Shown in pieces: positions 9,885 to 20,322 of a stretch of DNA of 64,000 bases. Position 1 is the first letter of the stretch, and each line of letters starts with the position of its first letter. The stretch spans positions 11,453,916 through 11,517,915 of the forward strand of contig NC_084587.1 of the NCBI RefSeq assembly GCF_033807715.1, written 5' to 3'. The stretch comes from Cololabis saira. Taxonomy: Eukaryota; Chordata; Actinopteri; Beloniformes; Belonidae. Made by a program: the position numbers and the translations under genes. A model generated the notes under the pieces. That model made no database searches, was not told the DNA's origin, and saw nothing but the letters and a program-made list of their open reading frames with translations.

Positions 9885-12386
9885 TTCAATTTTATTTATA
9901 TAGCGTCTAATACAACAGAGTTGTCTCTAGACGCTTTACAGAGACCCATACCCAGAACATGACCCCCGAGCAGATATTACATAAACAATGGCAGGTAAAA
10001 AACTCCCCTAGTGGGAGAAAAACCTTAAGCCAAACAGTGGCAAGGAAAAACTCCCCTTTAGGAGGGAAGAAACCTTGAGCAGGACCAGGCTCATCAGGGG
10101 GGACCCTCCTGCCGAGGGCCAGACTGGTGGGTCAGGGACGGCAACAGCACAGCAGGCAGGTGGAAGCAGCAACGGGATGACCGGGGGTGGGGACCGCAGG
10201 CCAGCACACAGCTCCCGAAGCTCCGGCCCAATCAGCAAGTCCCAGGTTGGGGTGCAGGGTCAGGAAAAGACTTGTGCTCCGTAATGCAAGCTACAAGCCA
10301 CCCACGGCCACCTGCAGGACAAAAGAGAGAAAAGGGAGGAGAAGGGGGGGGCAGCAACGGGATGACCAGGGGTGGGGACCGCAGGCCAGCACACAGCTCC
10401 CGAAGCTCCGGCCCAATCAGCAAGTCCCAGGTTGGGGTGCAGGGTCAGGGAAAGACTTGTGCTCCGTAATGCAAGCTACAAGCCACCCACGACCACCTGC
10501 AGGTTCCGGTGTCCGGCAAAGGATGCTGCAACATGGACAAAAGAGAGAAAAGGGAGGAGAAGGGGGGGCCAGCACAAGAAACTACAGGAGCGACTCTGAC
10601 ACACTAAAGTTTACACTACCTAGAGATTTACCAACATCAGCTAGAGGTTTACTAAACACTAACTATAGGCTTTACTAAACAGAAAGGTTTTAAGTTTAGT
10701 TTTAAAGGTGGAGGTGGAGTCAGCCTCCTTAACCCAGATTGGAAGTTGGTTCCAAAGTAATGGTGCCTGATAGCAGAACGCCCGCCCTCCAAATCTACAT
10801 TTAGATACTCTAGGAACTACGAGTAAACCTGCACTCTGAGAACGGAGAGCTCTGACAGGAACATAAGGCACTATCAGGTCTTGCAAATAATGCGGAGCTA
10901 AGCCGTTTTGGGCTTTATACGCAAGTAATAAAATTTTAAATTGGATTCTGAATTTTACGGGTAACCAATGGAGCGACGCTAACACTGGAGAGACGTGGTC
11001 TCTCCTGCTAATTCCTGTCAGTACTCGTGCTGCTGCATTTTGGATCAGCTGGAGCCTATTCAGCAAATTACTTGGACATCCTGCTAACAACACATTACAG
11101 TAATCTAGTCTAGAAGATACAAACGCATGAACTAGTTTTTCTGCATCACTCTGTGAGAGGATTTTCCTAATCTTTGCAATATTACGGAGATGGAAAAAGG
11201 CTATTTTACAAACCTGATTGACATATGGTTTAAACGACAAATCCTGATCGAAAATAACACCAAGATTTCTCACAGTTGCACTGGAAGCCATCGCAACACC
11301 ATCTAATCCCTTCCTAAGATGCTCTGGACCAAGAATGATAACCTCTGTTTTATCTGAATTTAGAAGCAGGAAATTTCTGGACATCCAGTCCTTGATGTCC
11401 CTAAGACATGCCTGAAGTTTAACTAACGGTTCTGTTTCATCCGGCTTCATAGACAAATAGAGCTGCGTATCATCAGCATAACAATGAAAGTGTATGCCGT
11501 GATTCTGGATTATACTTCCCAACGGCTGCATGTATAAACTGAACAAGATTGGCCCTAGCACTGAACCCTGCGGAACACCATAACAGACCCTTGACTGTTC
11601 TGAAGAAACCTCATGTACATGAACAAACTGGAACCTGTCAGATAGATATGATTTAAACCAACATAGAGCTGTCCCTTTAATCCCAACAACATGCTCTAAC
11701 CTGTGCAGTAAAATGCCATGATCTATAGTGTCAAAAGCAGCACTGAGGTCCAGTAGAACCAGTATGGACACTAATCCCTTATCTGAGGCCATAAGGAGGT
11801 CATTCGTGACTCGAACAAGTGCTGTCTCTGTGCTATGATGCATTCTGAACCCTGACTGAAAGACTTCAAACAGATCATTTCTATACAAATAGTCACATAA
11901 CTGGCTTGAAACTGCCTTTTCCAGAATTTTAGACACAAATGGAAGGTTGGAAATTGGTCTATAATTAGCTAAGGTGTCTGGGTCAAGAGAAGGTTTTTTA
12001 AGTAAAGGTTTAATTACTGCAACTTTGAAAACCTGTGGTACATATCCTAAACTTAGGGATAAGTTAATTTGGTCCAGTATTGTCGTACCAATAAGAGAAA
12101 AAATATGTTTGAATAGTCGAGTCGGGATGGGGTCTAACATACATGTGGTTGACTTAGCTCTATTAACGAGTGAAGTCAGCTCAGGGAGGTCTATAGGATC
12201 AAAACAGTCTAGAGACAAGTCAGAGCCTAGGGAAGTCGCTAAAGCTGAAGAAACACCTACAACCGGCTGGTTGATTTCTTCTCTAATTCTCGCGATTTTA
12301 CTGTTGAAGAAGCCCATAAAGTCCTCACTACTGAGAGCTGCAGGAATGCACGGCTCAACAGAGTTGTGACTCTTTGTCAGCAAAGA
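9881..12386 (-). mobile_element. 5'-truncated L2-clade LINE inserted in the Tc1 transposon
   Basis: A 2.5-kb non-LTR retrotransposon whose 3' end is at 9881, where the minus strand ends in an ATTGAATTGA-type tail. The short duplication GACAT is present at 9876-9880 and 12387-12391. Removing the insert makes the Tc1 sequence continuous. It comprises a 3' untranslated region (9881-10658) with a 185-bp duplication and the reverse transcriptase part of ORF2. The endonuclease and everything upstream are missing, as is usual for 5'-truncated target-primed insertions. Confidence 0.85.
10155..10560. repeat. 185-bp duplication in the LINE 3' untranslated region
   Basis: The segment from about AACGGGATGACC (10171) through CACCTGCAG recurs with a 185-bp offset (10356 onward). 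A purine-rich linker (GACAAAAGAGAGAAAAGGGA) follows the first copy and appears again after the second at about 10536. It creates short open frames that are not genes. Confidence 0.9.
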
Positions 12387-12476
12387 GACATGTTGCCTTA
12401 ATATTTCCATGTTAAGTTCTTTCTTCATGATGCCGTCTATTTTATGAAAAGCTCCAGCAAAACAGCCCGACAACAT
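10659..12476 (-). CDS. L2-type reverse transcriptase ORF with Tc1-derived N-terminal 30 residues
   Basis: This uninterrupted 605-codon frame is the best-preserved coding sequence in the window. Residues 31-605 are the reverse transcriptase and C-terminal domain of an L2/CR1-group LINE. NYRPISNLPF lies at 171-180, the first catalytic aspartate in DLSAAFD at 243-249, GVPQGSVLGP at 300-309 and the catalytic YADD box at 333-336. HWLPVKFRIQFKILLLAYKA lies in the C-terminal region. Residues 1-30 (GCFAGAFHKIDGIM and following) are Tc1 transposase sequence from the transposon the LINE landed in. The join is in frame at residue 30/31. The apurinic endonuclease domain is missing, so the product could not carry out target-primed insertion alone. 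No promoter is evident and expression is unproven. Calling it a young dead-on-arrival copy is inference from the lack of stops. Confidence 0.8.
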   Translation of the reverse strand: MLSGCFAGAFHKIDGIMKKELNMEILRQHVSLLTKSHNSVEPCIPAALSSEDFMGFFNSKIARIREEINQPVVGVSSALATSLGSDLSLDCFDPIDLPELTSLVNRAKSTTCMLDPIPTRLFKHIFSLIGTTILDQINLSLSLGYVPQVFKVAVIKPLLKKPSLDPDTLANYRPISNLPFVSKILEKAVSSQLCDYLYRNDLFEVFQSGFRMHHSTETALVRVTNDLLMASDKGLVSILVLLDLSAAFDTIDHGILLHRLEHVVGIKGTALCWFKSYLSDRFQFVHVHEVSSEQSRVCYGVPQGSVLGPILFSLYMQPLGSIIQNHGIHFHCYADDTQLYLSMKPDETEPLVKLQACLRDIKDWMSRNFLLLNSDKTEVIILGPEHLRKGLDGVAMASSATVRNLGVIFDQDLSFKPYVNQVCKIAFFHLRNIAKIRKILSQSDAEKLVHAFVSSRLDYCNVLLAGCPSNLLNRLQLIQNAAARVLTGISRRDHVSPVLASLHWLPVKFRIQFKILLLAYKAQNGLAPHYLQDLIVPYVPVRALRSQSAGLLVVPRVSKCRFGGRAFCYQAPLLWNQLPIWVKEADSTSTFKTKLKTFLFSKAYS

Positions 12477-12677
12477 GATGCTGCCTCTGCTTCACATTTG
12501 GTATGGTGTTCTCAGGTCTACAAGCTTCCCTTCTTTCCTCCAAATGTAGGATTGGTCATTATAGCCAAACAGCTCCACTTTAGTTTCATCAGACCACAGG
12601 AAATGTCTCCAGAAGTTAAGGTCTTTGCAATAAACAGGAAGGAAGAGGATTGAGCCAAAATAAAGAGTATTGCACAA
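12387..12677 (-). pseudogene. Tc1 transposase, central part (broken)
   Basis: The minus-strand frame carries FLWSDETKVELFGYNDQSYI and WRKEGK. This is the conserved WSDE segment with the first catalytic aspartate region of Tc1 transposases. A TGA stop follows TPYQM, and the same frame then continues as MLSGCFAGAFHKIDGIM. The segment ends at the LINE junction (12387). Together with 9627-9884 it represents one transposase split by the LINE. The stop codon shows it was, or has become, non-functional. Confidence 0.85.
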
Positions 12678-12680
12678 CTT

Positions 12681-13272
12681 AAAGACTAAAACTAATAATT
12701 ATGTCCAGATTTATAATTACTACCTTCTTTGTTGGTTTTATAATGTCCCTTTGACCACCCCTACACCACATAACATTCATAGATCATTTTAGAAATCCCC
12801 CCGTTAGACAATATTGAGTCTTCAGTGAGGGCTGATTGTGTAAATAAAAAGGTAGTGAAAGCAACATTATACATACACTTCAAAGAATGTGAGGGGTATG
12901 TATTTTTACCCCAGTTTGCCACCGGCTGTTGCACAATAGTCCTAATTTTGGCCCGATCCTGCGTCTTCCTGTTTATTGACCAATAGTAGAGGAGCTGCAC
13001 TAAGAAGGGCAGCCCTCCTCATTTGCATAATGAGGCAGAAATGCATAAAGTAAAGTAAAAAGAAGAAACGAGGGAATGTAAAAACAAGGAATGCACATAA
13101 AAGGAAAAGGAAAAACTAAATATACCCATTTCTTCATGAAAATGCACGTATGAAGAACAGGAAAAACAAAATATATATATTTCTGCTTTGAGTTTTAATT
13201 GTCAGTTTTGGTCCTCCATATTTCAGTGGATCCAGTGAGAACAAATACATTGTGCTAGCTCGCACAGTGCAA
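12681..13272. other. No gene recognised
   Basis: About 590 bp of AT-rich DNA between the Tc1 remnant and the CCTT transposon. The expected second Tc1 terminus was searched for here and not found. Confidence 0.5.
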
Positions 13273-13276
13273 TTAA

Positions 13277-13871
13277 CCCTTGTACTGTCTTTGGGCCAAA
13301 ATGACCTAATTCTCCTGTTCCTTCTTTCCTCCTGCTCTCTCCTTCCTTCTCCCCTTCCTCTTTCCTTCCTTCCTTCTTTTCTCCCCTCGTACATTCTTTC
13401 CTTGTTTTCTCCTTTCCTTCCTGCATTCTTTTTCCCTTCCTTCCTTCCTTCCTTCCTTCCTTCCTTCCTTCCTTCCTTCCTTCCTTCCTTCCTTCCTTCC
13501 TTCCTTCCTTCCTTCCTTCCTTCCTTCCTTCCTTCCTTCCTTCCTTCCTTCCTCCTTTTCTCCCTTCCTTCCTTCTTTCCTCCCTTCCTTCCTTCTTTTC
13601 TCCCTTCCTTCCTTCATTCCTTCTTTTCTTCCTTCCTTTTCTCCCATCCTCCCTTCCTTCATTTCACCCTTCCTTCCATCCTTCTTTTTCCCTTTCTTTC
13701 CTTCCTTCCTTCCTTCCTTCCTTCCTTCCTTCCTTCCTTCCTTCCTTCCTTCCTTCCTTCCTTCCTTCCTTCCTTCCTTCCTTCCTTCCTTCCTTCCTTC
13801 CTTCCTTCCTTCCTTCCTTCCTTCCTCCCTTCTTCCCTTCCTCCCTCCTTGACCCGAAGACAGCACAAAGG
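13277..13871. mobile_element. TTAA-flanked (piggyBac-like) MITE filled with a CCTT microsatellite
   Basis: TTAA occurs at 13273-13276 and 13872-13875. Inside it the ends are inverted repeats: CCCTTGTACTGTCTTTGGG against CCTTTGTGCTGTCTTCGGG. Nearly all of the interior is CCTT repeat in two blocks (about 13430-13555 and 13690-13830) with a less regular spacer. The element at 7219-7939 is a relative that lost one end. Open frames of up to 249 codons across it are repeat artefacts. Confidence 0.8.
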
Positions 13872-13875
13872 TTAA

Positions 13876-15527
13876 CCAGAAGGTAAAACTTTCTGCAGCT
13901 GTGTAAAAGTTTAGTAAACAAGTGTCTGTCCCATAGCAGCAACATGTCGGTATTAGCAGTACTACCCGTGTTAGCATGAGCATCGATCCAACCCTTCTCT
14001 TCCATTGATTGCCACGGCGCATCCTCTCCTCCACAGACAGATCGATGGGGGACATGTGGGAATGAGGCAGAAGAGTACAGCTGTAAGCTGCACATTAGGT
14101 CTTTCTCAATTAGTGACGGATTGTTCCGCTCTGTTATTGTGTCTAACTGGATGAACACAAACTCGTTCATAATTCTGTTAGTCTTGAAACTCTCAGGAAA
14201 ACAATGGATTCAGTGTTCTCATTAATCTAAACAGTCCTATCTCTCAGGAATTCGATGAGAGCTTACAAACATTTATTTGGATCAGATTTTTCGGATGCTA
14301 TGTTATACATCTTTTCACTACAAGTGGATAGGTTGCTTTATCCTTTTTTGTTGTGTTTCATTTTCGAATGTCATACTTGCAAACAGTCATTACTGTTTGT
14401 TGTCTTCGGTTAGCTAGCAACTATGTTGCCCCTTTTGGTTCAAGAAAGGACAACAGGAGTAGTTCATCAACTCTGGACGACTATATATCTTTGAATAATA
14501 GTGACGATAATGTAATATAAGGGGTTCTAAAGCAAGATTACTACAAAACAGGGTGACCAACCTGACTTTTCTTTGTCTTTCATCTCAGATTAGACAAAAT
14601 GCACAACTGAGAAAACAATGTTTGATGTACCGTATTTGTCAAATTTCTTAGAGGGAGATTTAATGTTTAATTCAGTAATTCTTTGTTTTCAACTACTCAC
14701 ACAGGCCCAAATATTTATCTTCAGTTCTTTCATGTATTTAATTTACCAAGTGATAAAATCTTTGATATGCTGCTGGATCAGCTTGCTTTCACTGTGGATC
14801 AGCAACAACCAGAACAGGTTTCACGTGGACTTTAAATCCTACCTGCCAACGATCCTGATAATAATATTGATAACATGGCAGGAAGTGACAACTTCAACAA
14901 TCAAGACTTTGACAATGAAACCGTTGCTCAGATGAGAAAGAGAACCAGACTTCAGATGGTGGGATGAATTTGAAGAGGAGAAACAGTGAAATTGAAAATG
15001 ACAGTGATTACGGCGACAGTGACTACGGCAACAGTGGGGTAAAAGCGATCTTCCTGTCTTTGATCATCGTATCAAGAGGAACGAAACACAACACGAACCT
15101 CAAAGGTGTGTAGAAGAAGCTGCAGAGGAAGACCCTTTGCCTTGTTCATCGAGGAAAAGACCAAGAGTAGAAGATGGCATATGAGATAAGCTGCAAAAAA
15201 TAAATCAAAGCAGTTTTATGAACTTAAAAAGAAAACTGACGTCGTTGCAGACGGTGTCAGTATGTCTTATAATCTGGCTCGCAGCAGCAGCAGCGTTGCA
15301 GATGAAGATGAAGGTTCTGCAGAAGAAAGTAAAAATGACATCAACCAACAGGTGACAGACGAGGAAAACCAGCAGGAAGTAACGTCCTGGAAGAGATGAA
15401 GAGAAGAAGATGACGACAGGAACCATGAAGGGAAAGAAAGGAAGAAACAAAGGCACCGGTTTTGAAAGTCAAGTTCTGGGAATGGCTTACAAGACTAATT
15501 TAAACCACACTCAGAAAATTCTTCCTC
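13876..15527. other. Unassigned; possible decayed acidic/charged coding sequence at 14880-15470
   Basis: No mobile element was recognised. Around 14880-15020 plus-strand frames read short acidic stretches such as QDFDNETVAQMRKRTRLQM and ENDSDYGDSDYGNSG, and 15300-15470 is rich in glutamate and lysine codons. Frames are broken repeatedly. This could be a decayed gene or transposase N-terminus; I cannot identify it. Confidence 0.3.
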
Positions 15528-15745
15528 CGGCAGCACAGTGGTGTGGTGGTTCGGACTTTCACCACACAGAAAGAAAGTTTTTCTTTTCCATTTGAGTCCT
15601 TTTTTGAGTCCCTTGTGTGTGGAGTTTGGATTTTCTTGCTGTTGGTGCATGGGGTCTCTCCGGGGGCTCCGGCTTTTCCCAAAGTCCACAGGGATACATT
15701 TTAGGTTGAGTGGTTATGCTAAATTGTCCGTAAGTATGATCTTGG
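15528..15745 (+). repeat. Diverged copy of a common teleost dispersed repeat
   Basis: GTGTGGAGTTTGGATTTTCT, TCTCCGGGGGCTCCGGCTTT and CTAAATTGTCCGTAAGT follow in the order seen in a very common fish repeat (GTGGAGTTTGCATGTTC ... CTCCGG ... CTAAATTGCCC). The copy is old and its superfamily is not decided here. Confidence 0.6.
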
Positions 15746-15838
15746 AACCTATCCTAGCTGTCCACTAATTTAAAATAAACAATAAAAAGCTTTCCAAACA
15801 ATAATATTTTTACACATGAACACTGCAGAATCAGATTA

Positions 15839-16405
15839 TGGCCCTTTTGCACTAGTACCGCTTCTCCTCGGTTCTACCCGCCACGGCCCCGTTTTGCGCT
15901 TTTGCATTCGGGTTGAGACGGGTAGAGCCGCTCCAAGCCGATACTATTTCTGTAACCATTTTGGCGAGGTTCTATCTCAGGGCCAAGCAGGGACTATTTC
16001 CGCGTCACCACCCTCCGCGCCAGTGATTGGTCGGGGGGCGGGGCCGTCAGACGTTTGAATCAGGAAGCGGGAGTCAGAGCGAGAGCGACCCGCGGCTCGC
16101 GGTGATTTTATTATAAAGCGCAAAACGTCTGTTTGGTGATCCAACTCTGAGGTGCAGATGTTCATAAACCTGGGGGCTGACGAGATAATTAAAAAAGGGA
16201 TGTAGACGGGCTGTTTTACTCTCAGCCGCTCGCGGCTCCAGCTGATTTCTCATCTGCGCCGACATGAACAAAGCGGTTGCGCAATCGAGTACGTCACAGC
16301 AGCTTCACCCCAACCTGCCCACTTCTCCCCTGGCTGTGGAAAAACAAACGAGTAGAGGCGTGACGAGCCGAGTCGGGCCGAGTAAGTCCTAGTGCAAAAG
16401 TGCCA
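15839..16405. mobile_element. PIF/Harbinger-like MITE (567 bp)
   Basis: The ends are inverted repeats TGGCCCTTTTGCACTAG and TGGCACTTTTGCACTAG, and TTA flanks both sides (15836-15838, 16406-16408). The interior is GC-rich compared with its surroundings and has no transposase frame. Confidence 0.8.
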
Positions 16406-16408
16406 TTA

Positions 16409-18700
16409 GACTTGTGTGTTGTCTCCTTGAACTACAGGAACTCAGCATTCACATCTACTTGTTCAAATTGGGCCAACTGGGTCAGTCATTATGGTAATTA
16501 CCTGATAATGTGTTAGCACAGAAAAATCCAACACAGAAAGTCATTACATTTGTTGTAAAACTGATTTTTTTTTTTTAAACAACAAAAAGTTTATATTTTT
16601 GGATAGCAAAAATAATGAACAGATATATGAGATTGTAAATATTTTGATGGCCAAGTCAGACAGTGACTTGAGTAAATATCGTGTGGTGAATCCTACAGGG
16701 AATCGGGCTGTTTTTCGGCAAATCAGTTTCAGTTTTGACTTCAAAAGATAAAAAGCTTTATGCGAGTTATGTTTTTCCAATAAATATGAAGCTGCTGCAA
16801 GCTGAGAGTGGTAAAGTCTAAAGGTTGCTGGCCTTTACTTTTGTGGGTTTGCTTTTCGTTTTAGTTATCAATATTTAAGCAGTACCCAACACCGCTCTTA
16901 TGACCTCCCCTCTGATTTAAATAAAATAACTTTATTTACCGAGAAAATCTGGTTAGTACATAAGTTCAATTATTCAGCATGAAGGGTCCTGAAGAATTTT
17001 GGTTCCATTGCTTTGAGTTTAACTCAGACTCTGAAAATGAGTGTTTGAAGATTTTATCTGCACTGTTTCCCATAATGAGCCTCTAATAACTTTATGACTA
17101 TCAGTCACTACTATTGTCAGTGTTCTGTTTCAAAGAAAGTCTGACTGCGTGTTCAAAAATTGGAGGAAGGAACTGATCTGATCAAAATTCAACAGAAGTG
17201 TTTATTGTACAGAATACATGAGCTCATGGGTCTTCAGCGACTAATCCTCAGGCGATTAACACCGACTAATCCTCAGGTGAAATATAAATAAGACCACCAC
17301 CACATAGGTGGAGAGGGCGTGGTCTAAAATTTGCCGCTCCCGTGGTTGGCTGGTCCTGGGGATACCGGCTTTTCCTGAAAAGAGAAAAAACTACAACCCC
17401 AAGCGTTATATCTTGGTCTGTCACATGTCCTTTGTTCTAAACACGTGGTCCACCATGCGCAACTATAACAAACCTATTGGATACGTTTGTTATATAAAAT
17501 AAAAGACACACTAATACATACAGATAATATTTTATGTAAAATATAACATCCATTGTGCAATAACAAAATAATAAACCAAAGAAAATGGATGACATGAAAA
17601 GTTAGAAAGCGGCATTAAAAGTTAAAAAATGTCACCCCAACATCTTTCCAATTGATGCATTAGTGCGGCTGAAGTTTAACTAGACTAACACACCCGGATG
17701 TTGGAGTTGAAGTCACTCTCAGCCCTGCATTTAAACATTTATTGGGACTGAAACTGGCCTTTGCATGCACCACATACACCCTCCCTTTGAGTTGGAAGTA
17801 TTGGAAGAAGAAGCCAATACAGAGCTATAAAGAAAATAGAACAAGTTTTAGTATGACTCCCATAGTTGCGATCTCTGCTGATTGCTTACACCTGTGTCTC
17901 ATCAGCCCTGTGAGTATATATTGCCTGTTTCTTAATTCCCAAGTACTTGGGTCAAGACTTGCATACTTGGGTGGTTCGTACCTGGCGAGTACAACTTGGA
18001 AGAATGTACTTTGGAGGACACGAAAACGCATGTTGGTCTTTCTGCAATTGAAACACTAGTGTACTTGATGAGATCACAGCTCAACTAACAGGCAAACAAG
18101 TATTGAAAAACATTTATTAAAATGATTATAAAAATAATCACCCTAAACAATATAACAATTGAGAATGGATCATGTATTGCTCTTGTTCAAATATGTATAT
18201 CCCATTACTTTATATGATGTGTTCTTAATGGATTTTACACTTTTACACGTCATCTGCGTTGTAAAAAGTAGACTGAGAAAAAAGCTTTAAAATAGGCAGT
18301 GTCTTTATAACCTTATCAAAAAAAATTAAGTTATAATAACTATATTCTAATCTGAAAACATCTTGAAACTACATCCATTAAATGAAAACTGGATTTACTG
18401 GATTCTGGGATACTTTGCCGTCTCAGGTCTACACGAGTCTCAACTGGATGCATCGTTGATAGAATCGGTAGCTCGAGTACACAGCCGGAGATTTGGACCA
18501 GACTTGATGAGATGCAGACTTGAGAATTGGAACAGTAATTTGGCTGCAGATGACGATGTTTCACAAGTACACAAGAACACAAGAACAGACAAGTACACAT
18601 AATGAGAAGTCTTGTCTTTCCCTTCCTCCCTGCTTGTCTGTCTCCCATCCTCCCATCCCATCGTGCTTGTGTCCCAGTTTAGCTCTACTTTCATCTCTAT
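16409..18700. other. No gene or repeat confidently recognised
   Basis: About 2.3 kb of AT-rich DNA. Open frames up to about 105 codons (for example 17742-18059) carry no recognisable domain. Some of it may be old repeat, but no paired ends or TSD were found. Confidence 0.4.
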
Positions 18701-18710
18701 TGTTGCTTTG

Positions 18711-18977
18711 TATAAGATCTGCATTTCCTGTCCATACGGTGCCTTTTGTTTAAAATAAAGGACTTTGTTGCTCCTGACAGCTCTCGTACTCCTGCTTTTC
18801 CTTCCAGCCTCATTGTGTGACGGCACAGACCAGCCGACTATGGACTCAGCGGAGATCCAACTTCTCCAGGAAGACGTTGCAGACTATCGTGTCCCATTTA
18901 AGAAGCCTGCTACAGCCATAAGTGGGTCAACTGACTTGGGGAGAGGGCTGTTCATGGGCTTGTGGTATCTGATTTAG
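18711..18977 (+). pseudogene. Possible LTR-retroelement remnant (TATA, polyA signal, Gag-like start)
   Basis: A TATAAGA box (about 18711) is followed by AATAAA at 18754-18759 and, 80 bp later, by an open frame starting MDSAEIQLLQEDVADYRVPF at 18840 and ending at 18977. This order resembles an LTR end followed by a Gag start in fish Gypsy-type elements. No primer binding site or LTR borders could be fixed, so the call is weak. Confidence 0.3.
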
Positions 18978-19562
18978 CCTTAGCAGTGTTTGTGGTTTGG
19001 GTTGTGGTGAAGTTATATTAAAGCGTTGCATGAGTTTTGGTTGGAAAAAGTCTTACTAGGCACATAAATGCATCCAAGCTGAACATCTTTCAAAAACAGG
19101 GCTGCCGACCCTTTGCTCTTACTCTGAATTCATGCCCAATGTTCAGCTTGGATCTATACTTAATTTTCAGAGGGAGAACTGCAGAAACATTGATATCAGA
19201 GGTAGAAAACGAAGAAGAGAAGCCAAATACTCACATTCAGGAAGCACTCCTGACAAACGTGTCTGGTACACTTTAGCCTGGGATATACCTGCTGTTGGTG
19301 CTTGCGTTCGCATCCGTTCATGTCCGTTCACGTGCACCACCAACCGCAACGTTGCTCGCGTAGTACGCGAGGAGAGCGCGTCGTACCGGCGGTGACCGAT
19401 AGGGGGCAGTAAGCAGAGCAACAGTTGGAAAAGTGATTAAATATTTAGTAGTAGAAGTAGTAGCAGCGGTAGTAGCAGTAGCAGATAAGAACAAAGAAAC
19501 AAGTTAACATGACAATATTGGATGAAGAGGAGAATATAACATTGCTTTGGTTGCGATCTCGG

Positions 19563-19953
19563 TAGGGCTGGGCGATTTTTGGACAAAAATAAAATCCCGA
19601 TTTTTTTCTCTGAAAACCCGATTTTCGATTTCGATTTCGATATTTTTTGGTAAAACTATAAAAGACAATGGAATAAATTGTTTCAAATATTTTATCTTCA
19701 TTTTTAAAGAAAAATAGCAAACAAATGTCCCTATTGGGAATGAAGTGCAATTGAAAGATACTGTAAATCCTCCTTGAGATTAGTAAAGTGACAACATTTA
19801 CAATGTTCTTGACCAAACAAAGATGACTAGACGAGCTCTGTCTGTAAAAAGCTGCAAAAAAGGAAAATCGATTTTCCGATTTTCCTTTTTTTAACATCGA
19901 TTGTGATTAATAAATCCGATTTAGATTTAAAATCGATTAATCGCACAGCCCTA
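19563..19953 (-). mobile_element. hAT MITE (391 bp), copy 2, inverted
   Basis: Sister of the element at 5515-5908 in the opposite orientation. It begins TAGGGCTGGGCGATTTTT, ends with the complement of TAGGGCTGTGCGATT, and is flanked by an exact 8-bp duplication GATCTCGG (19555-19562, 19954-19961). Confidence 0.9.
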
Positions 19954-20004
19954 GATCTCGGCAAAGGAAACGGCGCCAGCGACCTCCGCGTCGTCACTTG
20001 TGGC

Positions 20005-20174
20005 CAGCTGGTATCAGACCGGAACCAGCTGGTATCAGACCGGGACCATCTGGTATCTGACCGGGACCAGCTGGTATCTGACCGGGACCAGCTGGTATCA
20101 GACCGGGACCAGCTGGTATCAGACCGGGACCAGCTGGTATCAGACCGGCACCAGCTGGTATCTGACCGGGACCA
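20005..20174. repeat. 21-bp minisatellite, about eight units
   Basis: Tandem units of the form CCAGCTGGTATCAGACCGGGA, some with TCTGACC in place of CAGACC. Because 21 is a multiple of three, several frames stay open; the plus-strand frame 19903-20286 reads a QLVSDRD heptad. The open frame starts within the neighbouring hAT MITE, so it is not considered a gene. Confidence 0.95.
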
Positions 20175-20322
20175 GCGCCACTCGCGGCCACAGCGAGAAC
20201 TGCAGGTCGTGTACGCGTTCAGTGTCTTTTTGAGAACGTGCACGTCGACGCGTCAAATGAACGCAGGATACGCGTGGCGGCCATGATGCGTACGCGGTCT
20301 GAACTGCAAGTATATATCAGGC

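Larger units (their letters stand above)
9170..12680 (-). mobile_element. Tc1-family transposon remnant, split by a LINE
   Basis: One terminus is visible at 9170 next to TA: CAGTTGAAACCAGAAGTTTA resembles ends of Sleeping Beauty-type Tc1 elements. The transposase reads on the minus strand in two parts, about 12655-12387 and 9880-9700, separated by the LINE at 9881-12386. A palindromic MITE sits in the terminal region. The opposite terminal repeat was not found beyond 12680, so the element is incomplete, and its reading frame contains stops. Confidence 0.8.
19276..20322. mobile_element. Harbinger-like long MITE with nested hAT and minisatellite
   Basis: The two ends are imperfect inverted repeats, GCCTGGGATATACCTGCTGT and GCCTGATATATACTTGCAGT. 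GC-rich, CpG-rich arms lie on either side of a nested hAT MITE (19563-19953) and a 21-bp minisatellite (20005-20174). TA-rich flanks are present but no clean TSD, so the superfamily is provisional. Confidence 0.6.

Noticed and set aside
12681..13010. Second terminal repeat of the Tc1 transposon
   Set aside because: GGGGTATGTATTTTTACCCC at about 12895 looked possible but does not match the left terminus at 9170.
13306..14055. 249-codon minus-strand open frame
   Set aside because: Mostly the second CCTT array read as KEGR repeats, with a non-repetitive head that shows no recognisable domain.
20005..20174. CRISPR-like array
   Set aside because: Units are contiguous 21-bp repeats with no spacers, inside a eukaryotic transposon; it is a minisatellite.
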